DNA of 64,000 bases from Antilocapra americana (GCA_007570785.1 ML661900.1:5687800-5751799); one strand, 5' to 3'; positions 44,172-55,044 are shown, numbered from the stretch's first letter. The notes: generated from the sequence alone by a model not told the origin. Translations and numbers: made by a program.

Positions 44172-44764
44172 TATACAAATTTTGGGCTCCAAAATCACTG
44201 CAGATGGTGACTGCAGCCATGAGATTAAAAGATGCTTGCTCCTTGGAAGAAAAGCTATGACCAACCTAGACAACATATTAAAAAGCAGAGACATTACTTT
44301 ACCAACAAAGATCCATATAGTTAAAGCTATGGTTTTTCCAGTAGTCACGTGTGGATGTGAGAGTTGGACCATAAAGAAAGCTGAGCACTGACGAATTGAT
44401 GCTTTTCAACTGTGGTTGAAAAGGGACTCTTGAGAGTTCTTTGGACTGCAAGGAGATCTAACCAGTCTATCCTAAAGGAGATCAGTCCTGAATATTTATT
44501 GGAAGGACTGATGCTGAAGCTGAAACTCCAATACTGTGGCCACCTGATGTGAAGAACTGATTCATTTGAAAGACCCTGATGCTGGGAAAGATTGAAGGCG
44601 GGAGGAGAAGGGGACAACAGAGGATGGGAGGGTTGGATGGCATCACCGACTCAATGGACATGAGTTAAAGCTCTGGGAGTTGGTGATGGACAGGAAGCTT
44701 GGCGTGCTGCAGTCCATGGGGTTGCGAAGAGTCAGACACAACTGAGTGACTGAACTGAACTGAT
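44172..44764 (+). mobile_element. BovB 3' end (0.6 kb)
   Basis: It runs from GGGCTCCAAAATCACTGCAG to the terminal GACTGAACTGAACTGA and contains frameshifts (for example the frame ends TIKKAEH at 44,391). It interrupts the ORF2 of an antisense L1. Confidence 0.93.
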
Positions 44765-44969
44765 ATAGAAAATGGAACAGAAAATGTTCCAGGTGCACTT
44801 GAGAAAAATGTGTTTGTTGTTGTTGGGTGGAGTGTTCTGTAGGTCTGTTAGATATAACTGGTTTATTGTGTTGTTTAAATTCTCTATTTCCTTATCTTCT
44901 GTCTGGTTGTTTCATATGTATATATGTGTATATATATTTGAAACTACAAATTAAAAGAGCATAACACAT

Positions 44970-45240
44970 GGACTTCCCTGGTGGTCCTGTGGTTAAGAAT
45001 CCGCCTACCAGTGCAGGGATTGCAGGTTACATCCTTGTCCAGGAAAATTCCACTTGCTGTGGGGCAACTAAGCCCATGTGCCACAACTACTGAAGCCTGC
45101 ATGCCCTGCAACCTGCGCTCTGCAGCAAGAGAAGCCGCTAAAATAAGAAGCCCGCATAACACAACTAAAGAGTAGCCCCCACTTGATGCAACTAGAGACT
45201 TTGTGCAGCAACAAAGACCCGGAGCAGCCAAAAATAAATA
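44970..45240 (+). mobile_element. Long CHR-type SINE
   Basis: GGACTTCCCTGGTGGTCCTG head, long body, CCAAAAATAAATAAATTG tail. Confidence 0.9.
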
Positions 45241-45299
45241 AATTGATTAATTAAAGAAAAGGAGCATATCACACGTTTGAGACTATTATCCTAAAACTA

Positions 45300-46985
45300 A
45301 AGCAACACCAAGATGTAGTCTGGTAAATTTACTGGTTAAAAAAAAAAGAAAAAAAAAATAGGTAACTAGGCAAAAAATAAAAAGATGGCTGGGTGTAAGC
45401 AGTCCTCCTGCATCACAGGCCCCCAGGCAGGCCATCCCTGGGGCTCCGATCCTGTGGGAACCAATCAGACCTTACCCCTCTGGTGGCCCCCACCCTCCCA
45501 GCACAATACCAGCAACCGCCTGTCTGGGACAAGTGTGACCTTCTGCGGAGGGGGTTTTCCTAAAGCAGGGCTGCCTGCTGGAGCATCATCCTTCATCAGC
45601 GCTGGGTGCTGTCACCCTCTGGTCCTCACCCTCCCCACATCCTCATTGCCTGAGAAACAGGGCTGCTCAGGGGAGGGAGGAGTGACAGCTAGAATGGGGG
45701 CGGTGCCATTATCTGTGAAGGGAGCAACAAGGGACAGGCCCCACAGTCTGGTCTGGACAAGGACAGCCTTCCAAGCTGACCCACTGACCTGACAGGCCTT
45801 GAATGCTAACCTCAAGGAGCCCTTTGAGAGCAGGCATGGTGCTCTGAGAATGGCAGGAATGCAGTATCCAGCAGGGAGTGCCTGCAGCAGGCAGCCAGGG
45901 AGGCCTGGCACAGGCATGGGGCAGGAGCCAGGCCACCCTCCAACTGGAAGCCCAACCACAGCTGTCAGGGGCCTCCTCCCGTAGTCATAATCTGGCTCCA
46001 CCCTGGATCACCAGACCCACCTTACACCCTCACCAGAGGAAGAGGGAAGGCCCACACAGGGCCCAGGAATTAGCCCTCAGGCTCGCCATCCTGTGGAAGC
46101 CCACAGGTCAAGGAGGAGGGAAGGGAACAGTGGCTGAGCTGAGGGGGCCCCGAGGCCAGAGAGACGTTGTCACGGGCCCTGGACACAGAACAAGGGAGAC
46201 AGAGCAGGGCCAGGCAGCGGCTCAGGTTTCTGGAGCTCATCACCCTGCTCCAGCCCAGGACCACAGCCTGGACTTCCGTGAGAGTGTGCTGATCTTCAAA
46301 AACCGTCCATCCCCTCCTCTCGGTTTCCCTGTGTCGGCTCCTGCTCTCTACCCTACATTCCCTTGCTGGCCAAGGGAAAAGTCACTGACCTGGTAACTGG
46401 AAGGATCACTCACCCACCATCCTTCTGGGTAGAACTGTGACCTCCAGGGACTTTTAGCAATCAAAGCCTTTAACTCAAGGAATGACTGTGGAACTCTGTG
46501 TGTCACATCAGTTGGAAGGAAACCTTTTCAGTGGAAGAGGTGAGGGGCAAAGGAACAAATGTTTCATCATTGTTGCCTCTCACAGAATGGCAGGGAGGAG
46601 GGCCCAGGAAGCCACTGCTTGTATCCAGAAGCCCAGTTTACCGGGTAGCATGGGCCTGTGCTAAGGAAGGGTTGTGATTGCTGTTGGTGTGCTGGCAACA
46701 CTCAGCAGGGCAGTTCAGGGCTCCAGACAGCTGCCTGATGGGGGAGAACTGGTGTGCTGGTGCAGGTACCAGTACCCTGGTACCTGAGTACCCTGAGGTG
46801 GTACTCAGCCCTTGGCAGCGTTGGAGGTGTGCCTCTCTTTGTCAGCCATGGGAACAGTGAGCTGTGGACTGGGCCACTGGAGAGGGTCCTTCTGCCCACC
46901 AAGGTCAGCCATGGGTGGGAGGGGAGCATACCTCACATGCAGAGGGAAGTAGTGGGTATAGAATGAAAGGACCTATGTAAATATA
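45300..46985. other. Unassigned GC-rich unique sequence
   Basis: About 1.7 kb with higher GC content and almost no repeats. ORFs of 129-172 codons on both strands are Pro/Gly/Arg-rich and share no motif with a family I know. No exon of UBL7 was recognised here. It may be intron or intergenic sequence of a gene-rich region. Confidence 0.4.
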
Positions 46986-46989
46986 CTTT

Positions 46990-47490
46990 TCTCAGTAATT
47001 ATATCAGTGATTGTAGTATTCATAGTCTTATGCTGGAGACTGTTGTGCATGCAGTGTGGGATAGAGTGAGTAATTATAGAATACTCCTTATGTTCTTGAG
47101 AACTAGGATTCTCAGTGTGGAAAAGAAAAGAAACATGTAATATAAAAAGGTTATATAAACCCCTGTAGTCTTGAATTTGAAGTAGCAGTATAAATTATCT
47201 CTATCTTTATAAGTACAGCTCTAGATATAAATGGAGATACAGACATAGATCTAGCTCTCTCTACTAAAAGCAGCTTAGAAATAATGACCAATCCAGTAGA
47301 AATGAGCATCCCTAGTGCCAGGTTGTGGTCTTGAAATTCAATTTACCACTAAATACCATCTGAACTTTCTGAAGAAATGCCTCATTGTTGTGTTAGGTGC
47401 AGGAAATGTAAAGATGAGGTTGGAACTCTTGCCATGCCAGATGGTAAGGCAATGATCAGAACCTTTTAGGTTAAATGTTAAAATGACTCA
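46990..47490. other. Unassigned AT-rich sequence, possibly retroviral-derived
   Basis: No coding signals. It runs into the LTR-like stretch that follows, so it could belong to the same old element. Confidence 0.3.
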
Positions 47491-47494
47491 GGCA

Positions 47495-47995
47495 CAAGCT
47501 GAAGACTCAACTGTGATGATGGTACTGATCTTGGATGGCCTTGGCCTGCAACTGCTTGAAGCAGAGCTTGGGTCCCCAGCTGGAGACTGAGGCCAGGTTG
47601 CAGCAGTCAGAGCACCAAATCCTAATCACTAGACCAGTGGTCAGTGACAAGGGCCTTGGCCTTTCAGCTTTGCAGAAAAGAATTGCCACAAAGACAGCAA
47701 GTAGTGAAACAAGTATTTATTAGGAGGAAAAAAAGAGTACAGTACATGTAGATAGACACACAGGCAGACTCAGAGAGAGAGAGAAAGAGAGAGAGAGAAA
47801 GAGAGAGAGGCTGATTCGTGTCAGTGTGGCAGTTTGAATTAATTTTATGAGGCATTGCTTCCTGCCATGTGTATGCACACATCTCTTAGCCAAAATGGAT
47901 TCTATTGCAAAGGCCTGTGGATAGAGCATCTCTTGACATCCCTCCCCTTTGACCTCCAAGGAGCCTTTCTGTGCATGTGTGGTCACGGAGGTCTT
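47495..47995 (-). mobile_element. LTR-like ruminant ERV fragment
   Basis: Sequence of the type CTTTGCAGAAAAGAATTGCC, then AACAAGTATTTATTAGGAGG (antisense poly-A signal), and CCTTTGACCTCCAAGGAGCC. I associate this pattern with bovine ERV LTRs. Termini were not found, so this is a low-confidence family call. Confidence 0.4.
47771..47812. repeat. (GA)n microsatellite, interrupted
   Basis: GAGA runs with AAAG interruptions. They create artificial Ser/Leu-rich ORFs on the reverse strand. Confidence 0.9.
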
Positions 47996-48065
47996 CAGAC
48001 TTTTAGAATGAGAAATATTTGATCTGGGCAGGCCCAGCCTCCTCCCTTAATTGTCTTGTTATGCT

Positions 48066-48515
48066 CATTTGAAAATACCCAGATACTGGGAAAGACTGAA
48101 GGCGGGAGGAGAAGGGGATGACGGAGGATGAGAGGGTTAGATGGTATCACCAACTCAATGGATATGAGTGAGTCAACTCCCGGAGTTGGTAATGGAAAGG
48201 GAGGCCTGGCGTGCCGCAGTCCATGGGGTTGCAGTGTTTGATACAACTGAGCGACTGAACTGAACTGTCCCTTGCCTTGCTGTCCAAGGGACACTCAAGA
48301 GTCTTCTCCAGCACGACAGTTTGAAAACATCAATTCTTTGGTGCTCAGCCTTCCTTACGGTCCAACTGTCATATTGGTATATAACTACTGGAAAAACCAT
48401 AGCTTTGACTATTGGCAAAGTGATGTCTCTGCTTTTTTAATTTGCAATCTAGGTTTGTTATAGCTTTCCATCCAAGAAGCAAGGGTCTTCTAATTTCATG
48501 GCTACAGTCACCACA
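48066..48515. mobile_element. Two BovB pieces in opposite orientation, joined at the 3' tail
   Basis: 48,066-48,267 is BovB 3' end in + orientation, ending CGACTGAACTGAACTG. 48,268-48,515 is the segment just upstream in the element, but in - orientation (48,418-48,173 contains KAMVFPVV). About 120 bases between them are missing. Confidence 0.85.
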
Positions 48516-48524
48516 TGCAGAGAG

Positions 48525-48715
48525 TGTAACAGAGCATCATATCTACAACTTGGTTTCAAAATGACTTAGGGGTGGGGGTGGGAGAATAATACATAGGGTG
48601 AGAAAGAATGATAAGGTAAAAATTTGGGACTTTGGGTGGTTAGAGGGAATTATTGTGTACTATTTTTGCAACTTTATTGTAAACTTGAAATTACTGTCAA
48701 ATAAAAGTAAGAATG
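48525..48715 (+). mobile_element. Old L1 3' end
   Basis: Ends TTGAAATTACTGTCAAATAAAAG, similar to the piece at 5.34-5.65 kb. Confidence 0.5.
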
Positions 48716-48884
48716 TCACATTTGCAAAGACAATCTAATAAGCACATGAGGAAATAGTCAAGTTACGTGAATTATGCAGTTTACTAACATGTGCAGTATA
48801 ACCTAAATTTTGTTGAATAAAAATTTAATTCAATAACATTATATAGTTTTAGAAACATTAGAAAAGTTAATTGTTATCTGTTAG

Positions 48885-49328
48885 TGATAGAGCCATGTTG
48901 AAGCAAATTAAATTTGGAGAACTTAAGCTACCAGATGCCAGGACCTTCTCTAAAGCTATACAAGTGGCACAAAAATACATTAGTGGGACAGAATAGAGTC
49001 AGAAATTGACCAATACATAACAGTCACCTTATTTATGACCAAACTGCCAGGGAAATTCAGCTGGGACATGATTAAAAAAAACATAGTGATCAACTGATAC
49101 CCACAAGGAAAATAAGAACCTTGATTCCTATCTCACTTTATACATAAAAGGTAATATGAAATTAATCATAGACCTAAACGTGAAAGATAAAACTTACAGA
49201 AGAAAACCTAGGAAAATATCTTCATAATTAGGGCAAAGATTTTTTAAATAGGATACTAAAGGCTCTATCCATCAAAATAAACTTTTACAAATTAGACTTT
49301 TAAGTAATTCTTTTAAAGTACCATGAAG
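48885..49328 (+). mobile_element. L1 ORF2 C-terminal fragment
   Basis: A-rich sense sequence with AAGCTATACAAGTGGCACAA and AGAAAACCTAGGAAAATATC, typical of the end of L1 ORF2. Frames are broken. Confidence 0.75.
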
Positions 49329-49329
49329 A

Positions 49330-49458
49330 AGGACTCCCCTGGTGGTTCAGTGGTTAAGACTCCACACTTTCACTGCAGTGGGCACAGATTTGACCCCTGG
49401 TTGGGGAACTAAGCTCCCACATGCCATGCAGTGTGGCCAAAAAAACCTCCTCCCAAAA
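49330..49458 (+). mobile_element. CHR-type SINE
   Basis: GGACTCCCCTGGTGGTTCAG head, TTTGACCCCTGGTTGGGG box B, GCCAAAAAAACC tail. Confidence 0.88.
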
Positions 49459-49459
49459 A

Positions 49460-50167
49460 ACATTTTGAGCATGCTAACTTTTAATTATTTTTTTTCACAT
49501 CTTTAGCTTTTATATTTTTTATTCATACAGATCTGGTTTTTGTTGCTTTCTGTAAAAGAATGAATTTGATTAAAAATTTAAAACTATAGACCTCAAGTGA
49601 CATGTTGTCTGCCTTTCCCCCCCTTATTAAAAAAGCAGACGTTAGCTAGCCAACTTCACTCACATAAAAGTCACTGACTACACACTTCCTCCTGCCACTG
49701 AATCTTTAATTTCTTAATAGAATGCCCCAGTTTAACTGTAGGTTAAAATGCAGATCTCAGGACCAATCTTGGACATTTCTGGGAAAATCTGGCCAAAAAG
49801 TTACACAAAGTACAGTGCTAGGGTTTCCAATTCTCAGGGAAGACTATTCTTTCATACATCAACTCCCCTTTCACTGCCCTGCCTTCCAAGCGAAGCAGAG
49901 AACTTTTCTTGTCTTAGTGCTGATGCATGGTTTGAGTTTTTTGTACACTGCCCTTTTACTTAGGATGTAGCTCTTTTAACGTTTTCAATGTGGTATCAGT
50001 TTTAATTGCTCAGAGGCCCAGTCCAGTGTTTTGGTGTCAAAACAAAAATCTCAAAGCAAGGCTTCCAGGACCACTTACCTCTCTGTAAAGCTGAACATCA
50101 GCTTCCAAAGCTGTCTTTTTCCAGTTACCCCTTCATTTCTGGCATCAGATTCCCCACAACTATGTGA
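49460..50167. other. Unassigned sequence
   Basis: No exon or RNA gene. Overlapping ORFs of 71-82 codons at 49,722-49,970 have no domain. Confidence 0.35.
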
Positions 50168-50350
50168 TTTGTTTTTTAAATTGGAGGATAATTGCTTCAC
50201 AATGTTGTGCTGGTTTCTGCCATCTAACAATGGGAATCAGGCATAAGGATATATATATATGCTCCCTCCCTTTGAACCTCCCTCCCACCCCAACCCCCAA
50301 TCCCACCCCTCTAGACATGACAGAGTTCTAGGCTCCCTGTGTGTAATTTT
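50168..50350 (-). mobile_element. L1 3' UTR fragment (ruminant-type)
   Basis: Antisense signature GGATAATTGCTTCACAATGT, then CTCCCTCCCTTTGAACC and CCCACCCC runs. Confidence 0.75.
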
Positions 50351-50879
50351 TAATAAATGTATTATTTTATACATTTTTGTTTGTAGCAGGAGTACTTGAA
50401 GATGATTTTCATTTGCTATCTTGCCAGACATAGAAACCACCATATTAATTTTATAAAGTTATTTCAAAAATGCAAACCTACACTCTTATAATTTGCTTTC
50501 CAATAGCAAATGATTGGGCAAATAGTCTCTTGAAGGATTAATGAAAAACTTTTCACTACTTTCTCAGGGAAAGCTAATGAGGGTATTGTCTCCAAATATG
50601 GACAGACTGACTGGAGGACTGGGCCTGGACAATTTCTTTTTTACCACGTATGGTCATCCTTCTTTGTCTTCTGTCCAGACCTCTAATTCTATCTGGAATC
50701 TGACCCTGCTTCTGAGCACAGCATCTACTTGGTAAACTGGTTCCCAAAGAACCTGCTTGGTCTTGGGTTGTTTCTTCATTCATTTACTCATTTAATAATC
50801 TATCATTACAAAACTCAGAGAGGCTTACCTCCTTTCCTGGGAGCAACAAGCCATAGCAAGACAACCATATTTGGTAGAT
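50351..50879. other. Unassigned sequence
   Basis: Nothing beyond short ORFs (up to 69 codons) without features. Confidence 0.3.
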
Positions 50880-51015
50880 GACTTATTTACTCAATACCTA
50901 TTTACTGCTCATCTACTATGTGCCAGGTCCTGATCAACTACTGAAGATAAAGTGGAGGGTAAGATAGTCATTGCTCATTCTCTTACGGAGCGGATAATGA
51001 AATCATCAACAAAAA
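50880..51015 (-). mobile_element. L2 fragment, antisense
   Basis: CTGCTCATCTACTATGTGCC is the antisense L2/MIR 3' signature. The following bases match the L2 pattern with divergence. Confidence 0.6.
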
Positions 51016-51049
51016 CCTCAGGAGCACCTAGTATATTTAGGTCCACTGT

Positions 51050-52366
51050 GGGGAAAACAAGATGATGACAGAGTCTTTATTTCACATGCTAGCAAGGTTA
51101 TGCTCAAAATCCTTCAAGCTGGGCTTCAATAGTACGTGAACCGAGAACTTCCAGATGCACAAGCTGGCAGAGGAACCAGAGATCAAATTGCCAATATTTG
51201 TTGGATCATGGGGAAAGCAACGGAGTTCCAGAAAAACATCTACTTTTGCTTCATTGGCTCCACTAAAGCCTTTTTACAACAAACTGGATCACAACAAACT
51301 GGAAAATTCTTAAAGAGATAGGAATACCAGACCACCTTACCTGTCTCCTGACTGGTTCAAAATTGGGAAAGGAGTACACATGATTGTATATTGTCCCCTT
51401 CTTATTTATCTAATAAGCAGAGTACATCTTGTGAAATGCTGGACGGGGTGAATCACAAACTGGAATCAAGATTACCAAGAGAAATATCAATAACCTCAGA
51501 TATGCAGATGATACCACTATAATGGCAGAAAGTGAAGAGGAACTAAAGAGCCTCTTGATGAGAATGAAAGAGGACAGTGAAAAAGTTGGCTTGAAACACA
51601 ACATTCAAAAAACTAGGATAATAGGATCTGACCCCATCAGTTTAGTTCAGTCACTCAGTCTGACTCTTTGCAACCCCAGGCTTCCTTGATCCCATCACTT
51701 CATGGTAAATAGCAACCCCAGGCTTCCTTGATCCCATCACTTCATGGTAAATAGAAGGAGAAAAAAGTGGAAGTAGCAACAGATTTCATTTTCTTGGGCT
51801 CCAAAATTACTGCACATGATGACTGCAGCCATGAAATTAAAAGAGGCTTGCTTCTTGCAAGGAAAGCGATGACAAACCTAGACAGCATATTAAAAAGCAG
51901 AGATATCACTTTGCTGACAAAAGTCCATAGAGTTAAAGGTATGGTTTTTCCACTAGTCAAGTACAGATGTGAGCACTGGACCACAAATAAGGCTGAACAC
52001 TAAAGAATTGATGTTTTCAAATTGTGGTGTTGGAGACGACTCTTGAGCGTCCCCTGGACAACAAGATCAAACCAGTCAATCTTAAAGGAAATCAACCCTG
52101 AATATTCATTGGAAGGACTCATGCTGAAGCTCCAATACTTTGGCTACCTGATGAGACGAGCCGACTCACTGGGAAAGGCCCTGATGCTGGGAAAGACTGA
52201 AGGCCAAAGAGGGTGGCAGAGGAAGAGATGGTTAGATAGCATTACTGACTCAATGGACATGAATTTGAGCAAACTCTTGAGAGATAGTGGAGAACAGAGG
52301 AGCCTGGTGTGCTGCGGTCCATGGGGTGGCAAAGAGTTGGATACAACTTAGCAACTGAACAACAGC
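51050..52366 (+). mobile_element. BovB (RTE) LINE 3' copy with 42-bp tandem duplication
   Basis: RT region with an intact YADD box at 51,501-51,512, C-terminal KTEGQRGWQRKRWLDSITDS region at about 52,193, and 3' end near GCAACTGAACAACAGC. The stretch 51,670-51,711 is repeated exactly at 51,712-51,753. Several frameshifts make it inactive. It faces the BovB at 52.43-53.5 kb tail to tail. Confidence 0.94.
51670..51753. repeat. Perfect 42-bp tandem duplication
   Basis: Two identical 42-bp units starting GCAACCCCAGGCTTCC and ending CATGGTAAATA, with no mismatch. Confidence 0.96.
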
Positions 52367-52431
52367 AACAATGAGGAATCTAGGCTTTAGGAAGATGGGA
52401 TGACATTCATGAAAATCTCCTATATTAGAAG

Positions 52432-53505
52432 AGTTCAGTTCAGTTCAGTCATTTAGTCGTGTCCACCTCTTTGCAACTCCATGGACTGCAGCATGCCAAG
52501 CTTCCCTGTCCATCACCAACTCCCGGAGCTTGCTCAAACTCATGTCCATCAAGTTGGTAATCTTACCCAACCACCTCATCCTCTATTGTCCCCTTCTTCT
52601 CCTGCCTTCAATCCTTCCCAGCATCAGGGTCTTTTCAAATGAGTCAGTTCTTTGCATCAGGTGGCCAAAGTATTGGAGCTTCAGCTTCAGCATCAGTCCT
52701 TTCAATGAATATTCAGGGATGATTTCCTTTAAGATCAACTGGTTTGATATCCTTGCAGTCCAAGGGACTCTCAAGAGTCTTCTCCAACACTACAGTTTAA
52801 AAGCATCGATTTGTCAGCATTCAGCTTTCTTTATGGTCCAACTCTCACATCCATACGTGACTACTGGAAAAACCATAGCTTTGACCAGATGGACCTTTGT
52901 CTCTGCTTTTTAACATGCTGTTTAGGTTTGTCATAGCTTTTCTTCCAAGAAACAAGTGTCTTTTAATTTCATGGCTGCAATCACCATCTGCAGTGATTTT
53001 GAAGCCCAAGAGAACAAAGTCTGTCACTGTTTCCATTATTTCCCCTTGTATTTGCCATGAAGTGATAGGACCAGATGCCATGATCTTAGTTTTCTGAAGA
53101 AGGAGGTTTGGTATTCCCATCATGTTAAGAATTTTGAATGTTGAGTTCTAAGCCAGTTTTTTCACTCTGCTCTTTCACTTTCATCAAGAGGCTCTTTAGT
53201 TCCTCTTCACTTTCTGTCATCAGGGTGGTGTCACCTACATATCTGAGGTTATTGATATTTCTACCAGCAATCTTGATTCCAACTTGTGCTTCATCCAGCT
53301 CAGCATTTCACATGATGTAATCCGCATATATGTTAAATAAGCAGGGTGACAATATACAGCCTTGACTTACTCCTTTCCTAATTTGGAACCAGTCCATTTT
53401 TCCATGTCCAGTTCTGTTTCTTCTTGACATGCATACAGATTTTTCAGGAGGCAGGTAAGGTGGTCTGGCATTCCCATTGCTTTAAGAATTTTTCAGTTTA
53501 CTGAA
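52432..53505 (-). mobile_element. BovB (RTE) LINE 3' copy, reverse strand
   Basis: The + strand starts with the antisense tail TTCAGTTCAGTTCAGTC. The reverse strand reads the C-terminal region (MLGRIEGRRRRGQ at 52,774-52,583) and part of RT, where the catalytic box reads YVGD. It is inactive. Confidence 0.94.
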
Positions 53506-53839
53506 GAGTAGAGGAGTAATTAGCTCCAGTGCTAGGCCCTCCCAGAACCTGCAGTTTATCTGTTCTCCATAGTCAAGCTATCCTGCTGAGTTGTTGCCTT
53601 AGTCTCATTCATACATTGGAATGCTGCAGTCCTGCTTTTACATTTGTGCACACCAAATCAGTCTTTAGTTGCTAGGATCAACCTCATTATTTTCTTATTT
53701 ATTTATCTGTTTGGGTGTTTTTTTTTTTGGCTTTCCTTAGTCCTTGAATGAGTTCCTCCAACAAGAGTTCGAACAGAATAGTTTATCTAATTCTAACCTC
53801 TGGGCAAAAGCAGTCTATTCTAGCTATGTATCTAAAACA
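53506..53839. other. Unassigned sequence
   Basis: No gene. A T-run at 53,719-53,728. Confidence 0.3.
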
Positions 53840-53955
53840 CAGTCGACTGTACAACACGAGTTTTGTGAACAGGATTTAAGTATCCGTGTATTTTGGTATC
53901 CACAGGGGTCTCCTGGAAGCAATCCCCTACGGATACCATGGACAACTGTATGCAG
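53840..53955 (+). mobile_element. Tigger-like (pogo) DNA transposon fossil
   Basis: GTGTATTTTGGTATCCACAG, then GCAATCCCCTACGGATACC and GGACAACTGTA correspond to the 3' part and terminus of Tigger-type elements. Judged by eye. Confidence 0.5.
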
Positions 53956-54407
53956 TTTTTCTGAGAACTCAGTGAAATTCCCCTTCCTGAACTAATTCTA
54001 TGAATGACTGATATAAACCCCACTACTGCACGTTGGGGTGTACCAGGAACCCTTGGTAACTTCTCTCAACGTACCAACTTTTAGAGGAAGTCATCGTTGG
54101 GTTCCTAGTATGCCTTCGCAGACATGTTCGCCAAGAAATGCCAGAAAGCCAGAGGCGAGGAGCACAAAGGAAGCTGATTTCACTCAAAGACAGGCCCGTT
54201 TTCTGGTGAGGAGTACAGGGCTGGGGCGAGTCTGAAGAGGCCGCTCTGAAAAGTGTCCTTGCCGAGCGACGACAGATCGAAGCGGGAGACCCAGGGCCGA
54301 GAGTTCGGAAACCGGCGTTCCCATCTGCAGCCCTGTAAGGACCTGGCGTAACCTGCGGACTCTGCATGCGTGCCAGGACATCGCGGGAATCGCGGGACTG
54401 TAAACAT

Positions 54408-54614
54408 CACACCTAGAACCCACCTGTCAATGCAGGAGACAAAAGAGACTCCGGTTCGATCCCTGGGTCGGGAAGCTCCCCTAGAGGCGAGCATGGAAAC
54501 CCACCCCCGTGTTCTTGCCTGGAGAATTCCACGGACAGAGGGGTCTGGCGGGCTGCAGTGCGTGGGGTCGCAGAGCCGGACAGGCCTGAAGCGACTTGGC
54601 ACGCGCGCACGCAA
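54408..54614 (+). mobile_element. Bov-tA SINE with unusually high CpG
   Basis: Recognisable by GGTTCGATCCCTGGGTCGGG and GGCTGCAGTGCGTGGGGTCG, ending GAAGCGACTTGGCACGCGCG. Many CpGs are kept, unlike other copies here. This fits its location beside the unmethylated-type CpG island of UBL7. Confidence 0.88.
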
Positions 54615-54831
54615 ATCTCACCTCAGACCTCGTTCCGGTGACGTGAGCCTTGGTAGACTGACTGATACCTAATGCTCTCACGCGAAAGCGCGAAAACGCC
54701 CTCGCGCGGGGACTTTCAAACCGCAGAGGAGCCACGCCCCCGGAAACCGGAAGCTCTACCACGAGCGCCGCCTCGCCGGCCGGCCATTTATAGACGGGCG
54801 GGGGTGGGTGGGCCTGGGAGCCGCCGCAGGC

Positions 54832-54850
54832 ACTGCAACTCCCAGCATGC
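54832..54850 (+). promoter_or_regulatory. ZNF143/THAP11-type (SBS) motif
   Basis: ACTGCAACTCCCAGCATGC differs by one base from the well-known ACTACAACTCCCAGCATGC motif bound by ZNF143/THAP11 complexes at promoters. It lies 37-55 bases before the inferred exon 1 donor, close to where transcription would start. Confidence 0.75.
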
Positions 54851-54886
54851 AGCGCGGGGCTTCCGGTTTCCGGCGCGAGGACCCGA
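54851..54886 (+). other. UBL7: UBL7 non-coding exon 1, 3' end
   Basis: GAGGACCCGA is followed by GTGAGTG, a strong splice donor, directly inside the CpG island. I infer that this is the 5' UTR exon. Only its 3' boundary (54,886) is supported; the 5' end is arbitrary. Confidence 0.6.
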
Positions 54887-55044
54887 GTGAGTGTTTACAC
54901 GGCGGCCCTGCGGCCGGGTTCCTTCCGCGGGACGGGTGAGGGCGCTGGGTCCCGGGCCGCGCGGGATGGACCCGTGGGGACTAGTTAGCTGGTCCTGTGG
55001 GAGTGGTGGGGTCGTCACCCAAGAGATAGTGTCCCTGTCGTCAT

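Larger units (their letters stand above)
41591..44950 (-). mobile_element. L1 ORF2 in antisense, host of nested insertions
   Basis: The reverse strand holds L1 RT sequence at 41,591-42,830 (for example HYDQVRFIPGLQRLFNTQ at 41,817). The more 5' endonuclease-side ORF2 lies at 43,970-44,168 and 44,765-44,950. The order fits one element split by a Bov-tA, a second L1 3' end and a BovB. All frames are broken. Confidence 0.8.
54640..55010 (+). promoter_or_regulatory. UBL7: CpG-island promoter of UBL7
   Basis: Very CpG-rich stretch just upstream of and around the inferred exon 1. Visible motifs are an ETS-type ACCGGAAG at 54,746-54,753 and its reverse form CTTCCGGT at 54,860-54,867, a GC/KLF box CCACGCCCCC near 54,732-54,741, a weak TTTATAG at 54,787-54,793, and a ZNF143/THAP11-type motif at 54,832-54,850. 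This is the make-up of a housekeeping promoter. The exact start site cannot be read from sequence. Confidence 0.85.

Noticed and set aside
45612..46396. ORFs of 129 and 172 codons in the GC-rich block as new genes or as missing UBL7 exons
   Set aside because: Overlapping frames on both strands, Pro/Gly/Arg-rich composition, and no match to the expected UBL7 exon sequence.
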